DNA of 64,000 nucleotides from Piscinibacter sp. HJYY11. GTDB lineage: Bacteria; Pseudomonadota; Gammaproteobacteria; Burkholderiales; Burkholderiaceae_C. The position numbers and the translations under genes were made by a program. A model generated the notes under the pieces. It was not told where the DNA came from. It ran no database searches and was given only the letters and a program-made list of their open reading frames with translations. Below are positions 16,584 to 24,380 of the stretch, piece after piece. The stretch covers positions 2,468,746-2,532,745 of the forward strand of contig NZ_JAERQZ010000001.1 of NCBI RefSeq assembly GCF_016735515.1. The letters are read 5' to 3'. Numbering within the stretch: position 1 is the first letter of the stretch; each line of letters begins with the position of its first letter.

Positions 16584-17216
16584 ATGACTGCTCTGAACCC
16601 CCAGCTCCTCGCGCAGACGCTCTCGGCCATCGACGCCCTCGATCTCACCCCGATCAAGTTCAAGGCGACGCGCCAGGAAGACGGCTACGGCTGGACGCCC
16701 GAACACGCCGAGCGCATCGCGCTGGCCTACAAGCGCTACCTGACGCTGCACGCGAAGTACCCCGACCTGATGCTCGCGCCCGACCAGGAGGTGGACCACT
16801 TCTGGCACCTGCACATCCTCGACACGCGCAAGTACGCGGCCGATTGCGAGGCGATCTTCGGCTACTTCCTGCACCACTACCCCTACTTCGGGCTGCGCGG
16901 CGAAGAGGATGCGATGGCCTTGCAGTCGGCCTTCGAGATGACGCAGTCGCTGTATGCCCGGGAGTTCGGTGACGCTGCAGGCGGCCAGGCCACCTGGTGC
17001 GGCGCCGAGAGCGCCCAGGGCCTGGCGGCGTGGTGTGGCGCCGAGCGCCAGGCCAAGCAGGCCGCGTGGTGCGGTGCCGATGCGCCGCAGCAGAACGCCG
17101 CATGGTGTGGCGCCGACGCCCCCCGGTCACCGGCGGCCTGGTGCGGCGCAGACGGCCCGAAGACCATGCACGCCGCCTGGTGCGGCGTCGACACCCAGGC
17201 CGCGCGGGCGACCTGA
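16584..17216 (+). CDS. GRDP/DUF1399-like protein with six C-terminal Trp-Cys-Gly repeats
   Basis: This is a 210-residue protein with two parts. Residues 1-130 match the glycine-rich-domain-containing-protein-like family, with the hallmark VDHFWHLHILDTRKYAADC (about 70-88), whose His and Asp could bind metal. Residues 136-209 are six tandem units of about 12 residues with the consensus AAWCGADAP plus three variable residues; Trp-Cys-Gly is invariant (Cys139, 151, 163, 175, 187, 200). The start has GGAGGA just upstream. No signal peptide is seen. The tail could be a metal- or redox-binding array or a modified-peptide substrate; nothing nearby is an obvious maturase. The function is unknown. Confidence 0.8.
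   Translation: MTALNPQLLAQTLSAIDALDLTPIKFKATRQEDGYGWTPEHAERIALAYKRYLTLHAKYPDLMLAPDQEVDHFWHLHILDTRKYAADCEAIFGYFLHHYPYFGLRGEEDAMALQSAFEMTQSLYAREFGDAAGGQATWCGAESAQGLAAWCGAERQAKQAAWCGADAPQQNAAWCGADAPRSPAAWCGADGPKTMHAAWCGVDTQAARAT
16989..17210 (+). repeat. Six tandem 36-39 nt coding repeats (WCG units)
   Basis: Five units of 36 or 39 nt plus a last partial unit each encode (A/T)WCG(A/V)(D/E). The TGGTGCGGC or TGGTGTGGC core is conserved, while linker codons differ between units. The divergence of the linkers means this is not a recent slippage expansion, and selection on Trp-Cys-Gly is likely. Confidence 0.85.
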
Positions 17217-17228
17217 GTGGCCTGACGG

Positions 17229-17516
17229 TCAGCCGGCGCCCTTGCGCGCCGGCGTGTGGGCCACGCCGGTCTCGGTGAGCACCTGCGTGGTCTGGGCCGA
17301 GTGCCAGCCCGAGTCGCCGAAGAGCACGAACTCGGTGTCGGTGGCGGGCTCGGGCACGTTGCCGGGGATCACCCCCTCGCGCTCCAGCTCGCGCACATCC
17401 TGCACATCGACGACCTGCACACCGGGTTGCCCATGCATCTCGCGCGCCTGCTCCACCGTGTAGGTGGTGACGCGGGCCATCGTGTCATCGACCAGGGCCT
17501 TGGCGGTTCTCTTCAT
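17229..17516 (-). pseudogene. Degenerate rhodanese-like protein (catalytic Cys lost)
   Basis: This 95-residue frame starts like a complete rhodanese-family protein (MKRTAKALVDD, then TYTVEQAREMHGQPGVQVVDV and VRELEREGVIPG). Compared with the usual length of about 125 residues, a stretch of about 25 residues between the IPG and the active-site strand is missing. The catalytic loop, normally FCASGWRSA-like, reads LFGDSGWHSAQ, so the nucleophilic Cys is Gly67 and the Arg is His72. The C-terminal Gly-rich end is also shortened. No internal stop exists, so it may be translated, but sulfurtransferase activity is not expected. It lies 35 nt downstream of the isomerase-like gene. Confidence 0.65.
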
Positions 17517-17551
17517 CGCACATGCCTCCAGAAGATTCGTGATCGCAAGGT

Positions 17552-18157
17552 CTAGAAAGGGCCTTTCTCCAGCCAGCGCTCCATCTGCGCACGCCGGTCG
17601 TTGCCCCAGAACGGCTCGCCGTCGATCACGAAGAACGGCGCCCCGAACACCCCTGCGGCGATCGCTTGTTCGTTCGCCTGCTTGAGCTTGTCTTTCCAGG
17701 CCGCATCGCTCCACACGGCCTCGGCCTCCCCTTGCGGCAAACCGAATTCCTGCGCCAGCGCGGCGAGCACCGGCGGGTCGTTGAGGTTCACGCCGCGCGT
17801 GAAGTAGGCGCGAAACGCGTGGTGCGCCCACGCGATGGCGCGGCCCTCGTCCTGCGCCTGCAGCCACCAGAAGAGCCGGGCGGCGTTTTGCGTGGCGATC
17901 GGAAAAGGCTGCGGCATCGTGAGCGGCACGCCGGCAAAGCGTGCAGAGCGCTCGAAGTCGAGCATGGCGTATTCGCGCTTGATCGGGTGCGACACCGGGC
18001 TCTTCAGTTCGGCCGCCTGGAAGGTTGCGCCGAGCAGGATGGCGTGCCAGCGCACGGTGCGCGCATGCCGCGCCGCGAGGGCGCCGATCCACTCCGACGC
18101 GACGTACGAATACGGCGACGAGAAGTCGAAGTAGAAGTCGATCGGCGTGCGGCTCAT
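17552..18157 (-). CDS. 2-hydroxychromene-2-carboxylate isomerase family protein
   Basis: This 201-residue DsbA/GST-kappa-fold enzyme has the family N-terminus IDFYFDFSSPYSYVASEWI, where Ser takes the place of the catalytic Cys and binds glutathione. The cis-Pro region GVFGAPFFVIDGEPFWGNDR is close to the C-terminus. NahD-like enzymes use glutathione to isomerise hydroxychromene carboxylate, but no aromatic pathway is nearby, so the actual substrate is unknown. The ATG at 18157 is supported by the conserved N-terminus. A second, more distant family member is encoded at 8709-9353. Confidence 0.85.
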   Translation of the reverse strand: MSRTPIDFYFDFSSPYSYVASEWIGALAARHARTVRWHAILLGATFQAAELKSPVSHPIKREYAMLDFERSARFAGVPLTMPQPFPIATQNAARLFWWLQAQDEGRAIAWAHHAFRAYFTRGVNLNDPPVLAALAQEFGLPQGEAEAVWSDAAWKDKLKQANEQAIAAGVFGAPFFVIDGEPFWGNDRRAQMERWLEKGPF

Positions 18158-18182
18158 CGTCTCGGCAGTATGCGCCCGCGGC

Positions 18183-20192
18183 TCACTTGTAGAGCAGCTG
18201 CGGCAGCCACAGGCCGATCTGGGGGAACATGTACAGCAGCACGATCGCAAGCACCTGGATCGCCATGAAGGGCAGCATCCCGCCGAAGATCTGGTTCAGC
18301 GTCACGTGCGGCGGGCTCACGCCCTTCAGGTAGAAGGCCGCCATCGCCACCGGCGGGCTGAGGAAGGCGGTCTGCAGGTTCAGCGCGACGAGCAGGCCGA
18401 AGAACAGCGGGTCGACCCCGAAGTTGTCGAGCAGCGGGATGAAGATCGGCATGAAGATCACGATGATCTCCGTCCACTCCAGCGGCCAGCCGAGGATGAA
18501 GATGATGAACTGGCTGAGGATCAGGAACTCGGTCTTGGTGAGGTTCATGCCGAGCACCCAGCGCTCGACCAGCTCCTGCCCACCCAGCAGCGCGAACGCG
18601 GCCGAGAAGATCGCCGAGCCCACGAAGAGCCAGCACACCATCGCCGAGGTCTTGGCGGTGAGGAAGACCGACTCCTTCACCATGCGCAGGTTGAGCTGCC
18701 GGTAGGCCGCCGCGAGGATGAATCCGCCGAAGGCCCCGACCGCCGCCGCCTCGGTGGGCGTGGCCAGGCCGAAGACGATGGAGCCCAGCACCGAGAGGAT
18801 CAGGATCACGAGCGGGAAGAAGCTCGACAGCAGCATCTTGAAGATCTCGAGCCGGCTGAAGCTCAGCAGGACGTAGAAGCCGAGCAGTGCGGCGGCACCG
18901 ATGCCGAAGCCGACCCAGTAGCCGCGCGGCGCCTCGCTGGCCGCACCCGCGGCGGGCTGCGAGGCCGCCTCGGCCGCCGCCCCGGGCGGCTCGCTGACGC
19001 TGGCGGACGGCTCGCTCTTGGCGGGCTCGGAAGCCTGCGCGCCCGGAGGCTCCGAGAGCGCCTGCGGCTCCGATGGCGGCTCGGCCAGGCCACCGGGCTT
19101 GTCGTCCGACGGCGGCTCGGCCAGCCCGCCCTCGCTCTGGGGTTCCTGCAGCCCGCCGGGCTCCTGCAGCCCGCTGCGCTCGGTGGCCGACGGCGCAGCG
19201 CTGTCGACGCCCATCTGCTGCAGCTCCGTCGCGCCCTCGACCGGCGCAGCCCGCGTGGCGAGGTGGTGGCCCCACAGCGAGGCGAGCACGAAGACTGCCA
19301 GCGGCAACAGCACCACGGCGAGCTGGCGCAGCAGGTAGCCGGTGGGCACGCCGTGGTTGCGCTGGCCCTTGAGCGCATTCAGCAGCGCCGGCAGCGCGCG
19401 CTGCTCGCCAGACAGGCCCGCTTGCACCAAGGGCGCCGGCAGCGGCACCGCGCGCTCGGCGGCCGAGAGCGGTGGCGCGATGCTCGGCTTGAGCTTGGCG
19501 ATGATGATCACGTAGACGATGTACAGCCCCGCGAGCATCAGGCCGGGGAAGAAGGCGCCCGCATACAGCTGCACCACCGACACGCCCGCGGTTGCGCCAT
19601 AGACGATCAGCAGCACCGAGGGCGGGATGAGGATGCCCAGGCAGCCGCCCGCGGTGATCGCGCCCGCCGACAGCGACACGCTGTAGCCGGCCCGCAGCAT
19701 CGCCGGGAAGGCGAGCAGGCCCATCAGCGTGACCACCGCGCCCACGATGCCGGTGGCCGTGGCGAACACCGCGCAGGTCACGAGCGTGGCCACCGCCAGC
19801 GAGCCCGGCACGCGCGCGAGCGCGAGGTGCAGGCTCTTGAAGAGCTTCTCGATCAGGTTGGCCCGCTCGACCAGGTAGCCCATGAAGACGAAGAGCGGCA
19901 CCGAGATCAGCACGTCGTTGGCCATCACCTTGTAGGCCGACTGCACCATCAGGTCGAGCGTCTTGTGCCAGTCGCGGTCATACGCGAGCCAGGTGAAGAG
20001 CATGCCCATGCCCATCAGCGTGAAGGCGGTGGGGAAGCCGAGCATGATCGCCACCACCACCAGCGAGAGCATCAGGAGGCCGATGTGCCCGTTGGTGATG
20101 ACGGGGGCGCTGGCCAGCATCGCCAGCGCGCCGGCGATGATGATCCCCATCAGGATGAAGCCGAACCACAGTTCGCGTCGCAGCTTGATCAC
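18183..20192 (-). CDS. TRAP transporter large permease (DctM-type) with Pro/Glu-rich insertion
   Basis: This is a 669-residue inner-membrane permease, against about 430 for typical DctM. The N-terminal half (helices to about residue 235, including GIVGAVVTLMGLLAFPAML and AGGCLGILIPPSVLLIVYGA) and the C-terminal half (from about 425, with GLATPTEAAAVGAFGGFILA and GWPLEWTEIIVIFMPIF) are normal. Between them lies a linker with an additional hydrophobic segment (about 288-307) and a low-complexity tract (about 310-423) rich in LQEP and AEPPSE units. The start overlaps the DctQ gene by 4 nt. It belongs with DctQ and DctP in an H+/Na+-driven organic-acid importer. Confidence 0.9.
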   Translation of the reverse strand: MIKLRRELWFGFILMGIIIAGALAMLASAPVITNGHIGLLMLSLVVVAIMLGFPTAFTLMGMGMLFTWLAYDRDWHKTLDLMVQSAYKVMANDVLISVPLFVFMGYLVERANLIEKLFKSLHLALARVPGSLAVATLVTCAVFATATGIVGAVVTLMGLLAFPAMLRAGYSVSLSAGAITAGGCLGILIPPSVLLIVYGATAGVSVVQLYAGAFFPGLMLAGLYIVYVIIIAKLKPSIAPPLSAAERAVPLPAPLVQAGLSGEQRALPALLNALKGQRNHGVPTGYLLRQLAVVLLPLAVFVLASLWGHHLATRAAPVEGATELQQMGVDSAAPSATERSGLQEPGGLQEPQSEGGLAEPPSDDKPGGLAEPPSEPQALSEPPGAQASEPAKSEPSASVSEPPGAAAEAASQPAAGAASEAPRGYWVGFGIGAAALLGFYVLLSFSRLEIFKMLLSSFFPLVILILSVLGSIVFGLATPTEAAAVGAFGGFILAAAYRQLNLRMVKESVFLTAKTSAMVCWLFVGSAIFSAAFALLGGQELVERWVLGMNLTKTEFLILSQFIIFILGWPLEWTEIIVIFMPIFIPLLDNFGVDPLFFGLLVALNLQTAFLSPPVAMAAFYLKGVSPPHVTLNQIFGGMLPFMAIQVLAIVLLYMFPQIGLWLPQLLYK
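18924..19265 (-). repeat. Low-complexity Pro/Glu/Ser/Ala coding insertion in DctM
   Basis: The segment encodes about 114 residues with degenerate units such as GGLQEP, GGLAEPPS and SEPPGA. It is hydrophilic, in frame and flanked by intact transmembrane helices. Confidence 0.7.
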
Positions 20193-20818
20193 GACCGGCC
20201 CTCCTCGCGAGACTGGCGCTGCGCGTAGGTGTCGAGGGCGGCGATGTCTTCGTCTTTCACGTTGACCATTTCCTTGAGCTTGTCGACGTCGACTTCTTCC
20301 ACGTCTTCCTCACGCGAGGGCCAGGCGCCGTCGCGCAGGCAGATCACGCAGCGCGCGATCTCCACCAGCCCTTGCAGCAGCAGCACCGCACCGGCGAGGG
20401 GGATGATGAACTTGAAGGGGTACAGCGGCAGCGGGTCTGCGTTGAAGGTCTGCTCGCGGATGGCGAGCGAGTCCTGCGCAAACGTCCAGCCGGCCCAGGT
20501 GAGCGCCACGATGCCGGGCAGGAAGAACACGATGTAGAGCACGAGGTCGATGCTCGCCTGCGTGCGCGGTCGGAAGAAGCCGTACAGCACGTCGCCGCGC
20601 ACGTGGCCATTCTTCGCGAGCGTGTAGGCGCCGGCCGTCATGAACATCGCGCCGTAGAGCATGATCTGCGCGTCGAGCACCCAGCCGTGCGGCTTGTTGA
20701 GCGCATAGCGCGAAAACACTTCCCAGGTGATCAAGAGCGTGAGCGCAACCGCTGCCCACGCGAAGAACTTGCCCACCCAGGTGGAAAACCGGTCCACCGC
20801 CAGCAGCAGCTTCTGCAT
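20189..20818 (-). CDS. TRAP transporter small permease (DctQ-type)
   Basis: This 209-residue membrane protein has four hydrophobic helices, including FFAWAAVALTLLITWEVFSRY with the conserved E and R, and LDAQIMLYGAMFMTAGAYTLAKNGHVRGDVLYGFF, which is characteristic of DctQ. The C-terminal 40 residues are acidic and soluble (EEDVEEVDVDKLKEMVNV), an extension beyond the usual family. It overlaps DctM by 4 nt and follows the receptor gene after a hairpin terminator. Confidence 0.92.
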   Translation of the reverse strand: MQKLLLAVDRFSTWVGKFFAWAAVALTLLITWEVFSRYALNKPHGWVLDAQIMLYGAMFMTAGAYTLAKNGHVRGDVLYGFFRPRTQASIDLVLYIVFFLPGIVALTWAGWTFAQDSLAIREQTFNADPLPLYPFKFIIPLAGAVLLLQGLVEIARCVICLRDGAWPSREEDVEEVDVDKLKEMVNVKDEDIAALDTYAQRQSREEGRS

Positions 20819-20840
20819 CGTCCTGCACCTTCACGAGAGG

Positions 20841-20869
20841 AAAAAGGGGCGCCCCGGTTGGGGCGCCCC
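20841..20869 (-). terminator. Intrinsic terminator/attenuator between DctP and DctQ genes
   Basis: On the minus strand a perfect 10-bp stem GGGGCGCCCC, loop AACC, GGGGCGCCCC is followed by TTTTT (20845-20841). It lies 16 nt past the receptor stop and 23 nt before the small-permease start. Partial read-through would give more periplasmic receptor than membrane subunits. Confidence 0.9.
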
Positions 20870-20885
20870 GTGTAACGCTGCCGCG

Positions 20886-22010
20886 TCAGGCCTTCTTGGT
20901 GCCGCCGCGCTTGAAGTAGCGGTTGTAGGCCATGTTGAAGTCGACCATGTAGTCGTTCTGCCATTGCTTGGCGCGCTGGGCAAACGCCTTCTGCGAGTCG
21001 AGCACCTTCTGGAAGAGCGGGTTCTCGCCGCCCTTCTTCTTCATGATGTCGTCCCACGCATCGAGCTGCGCCTGCAGGATGGCATCGGGCGTCTTGTAGA
21101 ACTTCACGCCGGCCTTCTTGAGCTCCTCGTAGTCCTTCGAGTTGCGGTCGATGGCCTTCCAGCTCATGTCGGCACTCGAGGCCTGCACGCCGTAGTCGAT
21201 GATGGCGCGCAGCTCGGCGGGCAGCCCGGTGTACTTGCCCTTGTTGAACAGGATCTCGAACTGCTCGCCGCTCTGGTGGAAGCTTTGCAGCATGCAGTTC
21301 TTCGCCACGTCCGGGAAGCCGAGCACACGGTCGCTCGAGGCGTTGTTGAACTCGGCGCCGTCGATCAGGCCGCGGTCGAGGGCGGGCACGATCTCGCCAC
21401 CGGGCAGCGGGTTCACCGCCGCGCCCATCGCGGTGTACATGTCGACTGCGAGGCCGACGGTGCGGAACTTCATGCCCTTCACGTCGGCCGCCTTGGCGAT
21501 CGGCTTCTTGAACCAGCCGAACGGCTGCGTGGGCATCGGGCCGTAGAGGTAGGAGACCACGTCCATGTTGATGGCTTTGTAGATCTCTTCCAGCAGGGCC
21601 TTGCCGCCGCCGTAGTTGTGCCAGGCGAGCACCATGTTCGGGTCCATGCCGAAGGCCGGGCCCGAGCCCCACAGCGCGAGCGCCGAGTTCTTGCCGTAGT
21701 GGTAGGCCACCACGCCGTGGCCGCCGTCGAGCGTGCCCTTGTTGACGGCCTCCAGCAACTGGAAGGCAGGCACGACGGCGCCTGCGGGCAGCACCTCGAT
21801 CTTGAGGCGGCCGCCGGCCATGTCGTTCACCTTCTTGGCGAAGTCGTTGGCGTATTCATGAAAGATGTCTTTCGCCGGCCAGGTGCTCTGGAAGCGCAGC
21901 GAGGTCGTCTGCGCGTTCGACACCATCGGGGTGGCGAGAGCGCCAGCGCCGGCGGCAGCGGCGGTGGCGTGCTTGAGGAAGCGGCGACGTTGAGGTGCGG
22001 GTGTGCTCAC
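20886..22010 (-). CDS. TRAP transporter periplasmic receptor (DctP family), Tat-exported
   Basis: This 374-residue solute receptor has an N-terminus with a twin-arginine motif (RRRFLKHATAAAAGAGALA, from residue 8), so it is probably folded and exported through Tat. The DctP fold is visible in LRFQSTWPAKDIFHEYANDF, KGMKFRTVGLAVDMYTAMGA with the conserved carboxylate-binding Arg, and ALDRGLIDGAEFNN. The start is GTG at 22010 with AAGGAG 8-9 nt upstream. It is first in the DctP-DctQ-DctM operon. Ligand is likely a carboxylate, unspecified. Confidence 0.9.
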   Translation of the reverse strand: MSTPAPQRRRFLKHATAAAAGAGALATPMVSNAQTTSLRFQSTWPAKDIFHEYANDFAKKVNDMAGGRLKIEVLPAGAVVPAFQLLEAVNKGTLDGGHGVVAYHYGKNSALALWGSGPAFGMDPNMVLAWHNYGGGKALLEEIYKAINMDVVSYLYGPMPTQPFGWFKKPIAKAADVKGMKFRTVGLAVDMYTAMGAAVNPLPGGEIVPALDRGLIDGAEFNNASSDRVLGFPDVAKNCMLQSFHQSGEQFEILFNKGKYTGLPAELRAIIDYGVQASSADMSWKAIDRNSKDYEELKKAGVKFYKTPDAILQAQLDAWDDIMKKKGGENPLFQKVLDSQKAFAQRAKQWQNDYMVDFNMAYNRYFKRGGTKKA

Positions 22011-22166
22011 GTAAGTCTCCTTAGGGTGTGGTCGGATGGACCTGAATGCCCGCCCTCTTCGGGTGCGGAGCGAACTCTTATCCTAGGGATGGCACCGTGG
22101 CCCCGCTGATGGCGGAAACCCGCGGACGAGCGCTTGTGGGAACTACGTACGTTGCGCCAAAGCGGG

Positions 22167-22198
22167 ACGCGAGGCACGCGCCACGGCGCACCTCGCGT
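22167..22198 (-). terminator. Candidate hairpin downstream of the esterase operon
   Basis: An 8-bp stem ACGCGAGG/CCTCGCGT with further G/C pairing inside lies about 20 nt past the stop of the 22217-24343 gene. Only a short T-run follows on the minus strand, so it may be a rho-independent terminator or merely an RNA-stabilising hairpin. Confidence 0.4.
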
Positions 22199-22216
22199 GA
22201 CGTGGAGGTGGTGCGT

Positions 22217-24343
22217 TCAGGGCGGCAGCACGTTGGCACTCGCCGCCTGCTGGATGCGCAGATCGGCATCACGCTGCAGCAGGAAGCGCTGCGCGACGAG
22301 CGCGTTCGCGGCGTTCGTCACCGCGGCCACGTAGCCCGCCTGGTTGCCGTACAGCGCCTCCAGCGATGTGCGCATATCGCCCGCGGCGAGTCGCGCCGCC
22401 TCCGTCGTGTGGAAGGGGATGTAGCTGCCGGTGAGGCTCACCAGGTCGACGATGCCGGGCGCGGCGACGTAGTTGAACTCGAGGCTCGTGCCGAGCGGCG
22501 CCTGCACCTCGATGCCGCGGATGCCGCTGGTGGCCAGGCCCGTCTGCGCATCGACCTGCGGGACCATGATCGCGTAGTCGCGCCCGACGAGCGGCGGCAG
22601 GAGCGTCGCGATGCCCGACTCGTCCTGCGGCACGTACTGCGGCCCGTAGTCGAGCACGCGGTAGCCGTTGTACCAGCCGCGGTAGCTGAAGTCGGGGATC
22701 GCGGTCGGCGTGCCGGCCACCGGCCAGGTGAGGCCGCGCATCGCCGGAAAGGCGAGCTGCTCGGGGCGCACCAGCGTGCCCGCGGCAATCGACGGCACCT
22801 GGCTCGCCGGCGGCGCGACGTCGCGCACGACCCAGTCTTCGAGCGCGATGAAGAGCGCACGGAAGGTGTCGTTGAACTGCGTGACCGTGCCGCGCGGGTA
22901 CACCGCTGTCGAGGGCTGGTAGTTGATGCTCGCCGTGCCGCCGGCGCCGCCGTGCTGCGTGCTCGCGTAGTAGTAGATGCGTGCGTTGTCGGGTTGCACG
23001 AGGTCGGTGAAGCCGTCGGCATCGGTCAGCACCGGCGAGCCCTGCAGTTGCCAGAACTCGGTGCCCGAGAGGCCGAGGAAGAACTTCGGGCAGGTGCCGG
23101 TGGCGGCGCAGCGTGTCATCACGCCGCCGCGGCGGCCGGTGAGCGGGTCGACGTAGTCCTTGTCGAGCGCGCGTGGCGCGGTCTGGCCAAAGGCAGTGTG
23201 GTCGGTGCGGATGGCACCACCCCCGCCCGGCACCGCGAAGCGTGTGTTGATGTTCGTCTGGCGTGCGGCCACATGGGCGTAGAGCCCGTCGAACACACGC
23301 CCGCCATCGAGTCGCTGGTTGAAGCCGAGGTGCAGGAAGGTCTTCATCGCATTGCCCGACTGCGAGGTGCCCTGCCCGAGCGTTTGTGTGATCGCACCGG
23401 CCACCGGGTTGGGCGTGCCGGCAGCGTCGGCCGCCGCGCCACGGAAGAAACTCACCGTGTCGCGCAGTGCCGCCAGGCCCACGCCCATCACCTTCGGGTC
23501 GCGCGCCACGTAGACCAGCTCGTAGAGATAGCGTGGGTCGAAGCCGCCGCGCAGGCACACACGCGTGCCGTCGGGCGTGCCCGGGAAGGGATTGGCCGCG
23601 TTGTCGCAGTTGGCGAACTTCCAGTCGGCCGGCGGGATGGGCACGCGCGCGTCGGTCTCGTTCACGCGGCGCGTGAGCGAGTAGCCGGGTTGCGTGTTGT
23701 CGAGGCTCGCCGGCTCGTACGGGATCATCGAGCCGTTGAAGACACCGCCCGGCAGCGTCATCACCGGCGTGGCCGTGGCGGGCACGAGCTCGCTGCGGTA
23801 GGGCCCGGTGATCGACGAGCCATCGGCGTGGCGCGCCACCGGCACGGTGAGCGTGAGGCGCGCCGGGCTGCTCTTGGGCACGTCGCCTTGCCACGCCGAA
23901 TAGAGGAAGACGTAGCCCCGCTCGAGGTAGACCGCGTCGCTGGGCGTCGCGGCCGGGTTCACCATCGTGAGGATGTTGCCGCGGTTGGGTGCGTCGTAGC
24001 GCAGCACGCCGCTCGCACGGCTCATGTCCTTGGGCTTGAGCATCACGAATTCGGCGCTGTACTCGACCATGCCGCGTGCGTTGCGCGGCGCGAGTTGCAG
24101 GTCCTGGATGATGGCGTTCTTCGGGTCGGCCGGGTCCACCTCGCCGGCGAGGCTGCCGGTGAGGCGCTCGTACTGGCCCACGGTGACGTAGCTGCCGGGC
24201 ATGTCTTCGGTGGCGCTGATGGTCAGGCGCATCTGCGGTGTGGGGCGCGGGGCCTCGCCGTCGTTGCCGCCGCCGCAGGCCGTGAGCACGGCCGCGAGCG
24301 CGCTGGCCAGCATCGGCTTCCAGCGCAGGAAGGTTCGGTTCAT
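22217..24343 (-). CDS. Lipoprotein, alpha/beta-hydrolase-domain (Abhydrolase_10-like) protein
   Basis: This 708-residue predicted lipoprotein has a signal ending LAAVLTACGGG, with Cys at residue 23. The rest resembles the large alpha/beta hydrolase domain family found beside tannase-like esterases. Recognisable pieces are TLGQGTSQSGNAMKTFLHLGFNQ (a Ser in GxSxSG context), FDGLYAHVAARQTNINTRFA and a C-terminal PLGTSLEFNYVAAPGIVDL. It is probably an extracytoplasmic esterase or lactonase, but the catalytic triad was not assigned with certainty. It is the last gene of the minus-strand operon beginning with atuA. AGGAGAC precedes the start. Confidence 0.7.
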   Translation of the reverse strand: MNRTFLRWKPMLASALAAVLTACGGGNDGEAPRPTPQMRLTISATEDMPGSYVTVGQYERLTGSLAGEVDPADPKNAIIQDLQLAPRNARGMVEYSAEFVMLKPKDMSRASGVLRYDAPNRGNILTMVNPAATPSDAVYLERGYVFLYSAWQGDVPKSSPARLTLTVPVARHADGSSITGPYRSELVPATATPVMTLPGGVFNGSMIPYEPASLDNTQPGYSLTRRVNETDARVPIPPADWKFANCDNAANPFPGTPDGTRVCLRGGFDPRYLYELVYVARDPKVMGVGLAALRDTVSFFRGAAADAAGTPNPVAGAITQTLGQGTSQSGNAMKTFLHLGFNQRLDGGRVFDGLYAHVAARQTNINTRFAVPGGGGAIRTDHTAFGQTAPRALDKDYVDPLTGRRGGVMTRCAATGTCPKFFLGLSGTEFWQLQGSPVLTDADGFTDLVQPDNARIYYYASTQHGGAGGTASINYQPSTAVYPRGTVTQFNDTFRALFIALEDWVVRDVAPPASQVPSIAAGTLVRPEQLAFPAMRGLTWPVAGTPTAIPDFSYRGWYNGYRVLDYGPQYVPQDESGIATLLPPLVGRDYAIMVPQVDAQTGLATSGIRGIEVQAPLGTSLEFNYVAAPGIVDLVSLTGSYIPFHTTEAARLAAGDMRTSLEALYGNQAGYVAAVTNAANALVAQRFLLQRDADLRIQQAASANVLPP

Positions 24344-24380
24344 GTCATGTCTCCTTGTCGGGCTGCCGTCATTGGCAGCG

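Noticed and set aside
17000..17210. CRISPR-like repeat array
   Set aside because: The repeats are coding, contiguous without unique spacers, and explained by the WCG protein tail.
18147..20228. Open frame of 693 codons antisense to the TRAP large permease
   Set aside because: A composition-driven shadow in high-GC DNA, rich in Arg, Glu and His with no recognisable fold. The opposite strand encodes a clear DctM.
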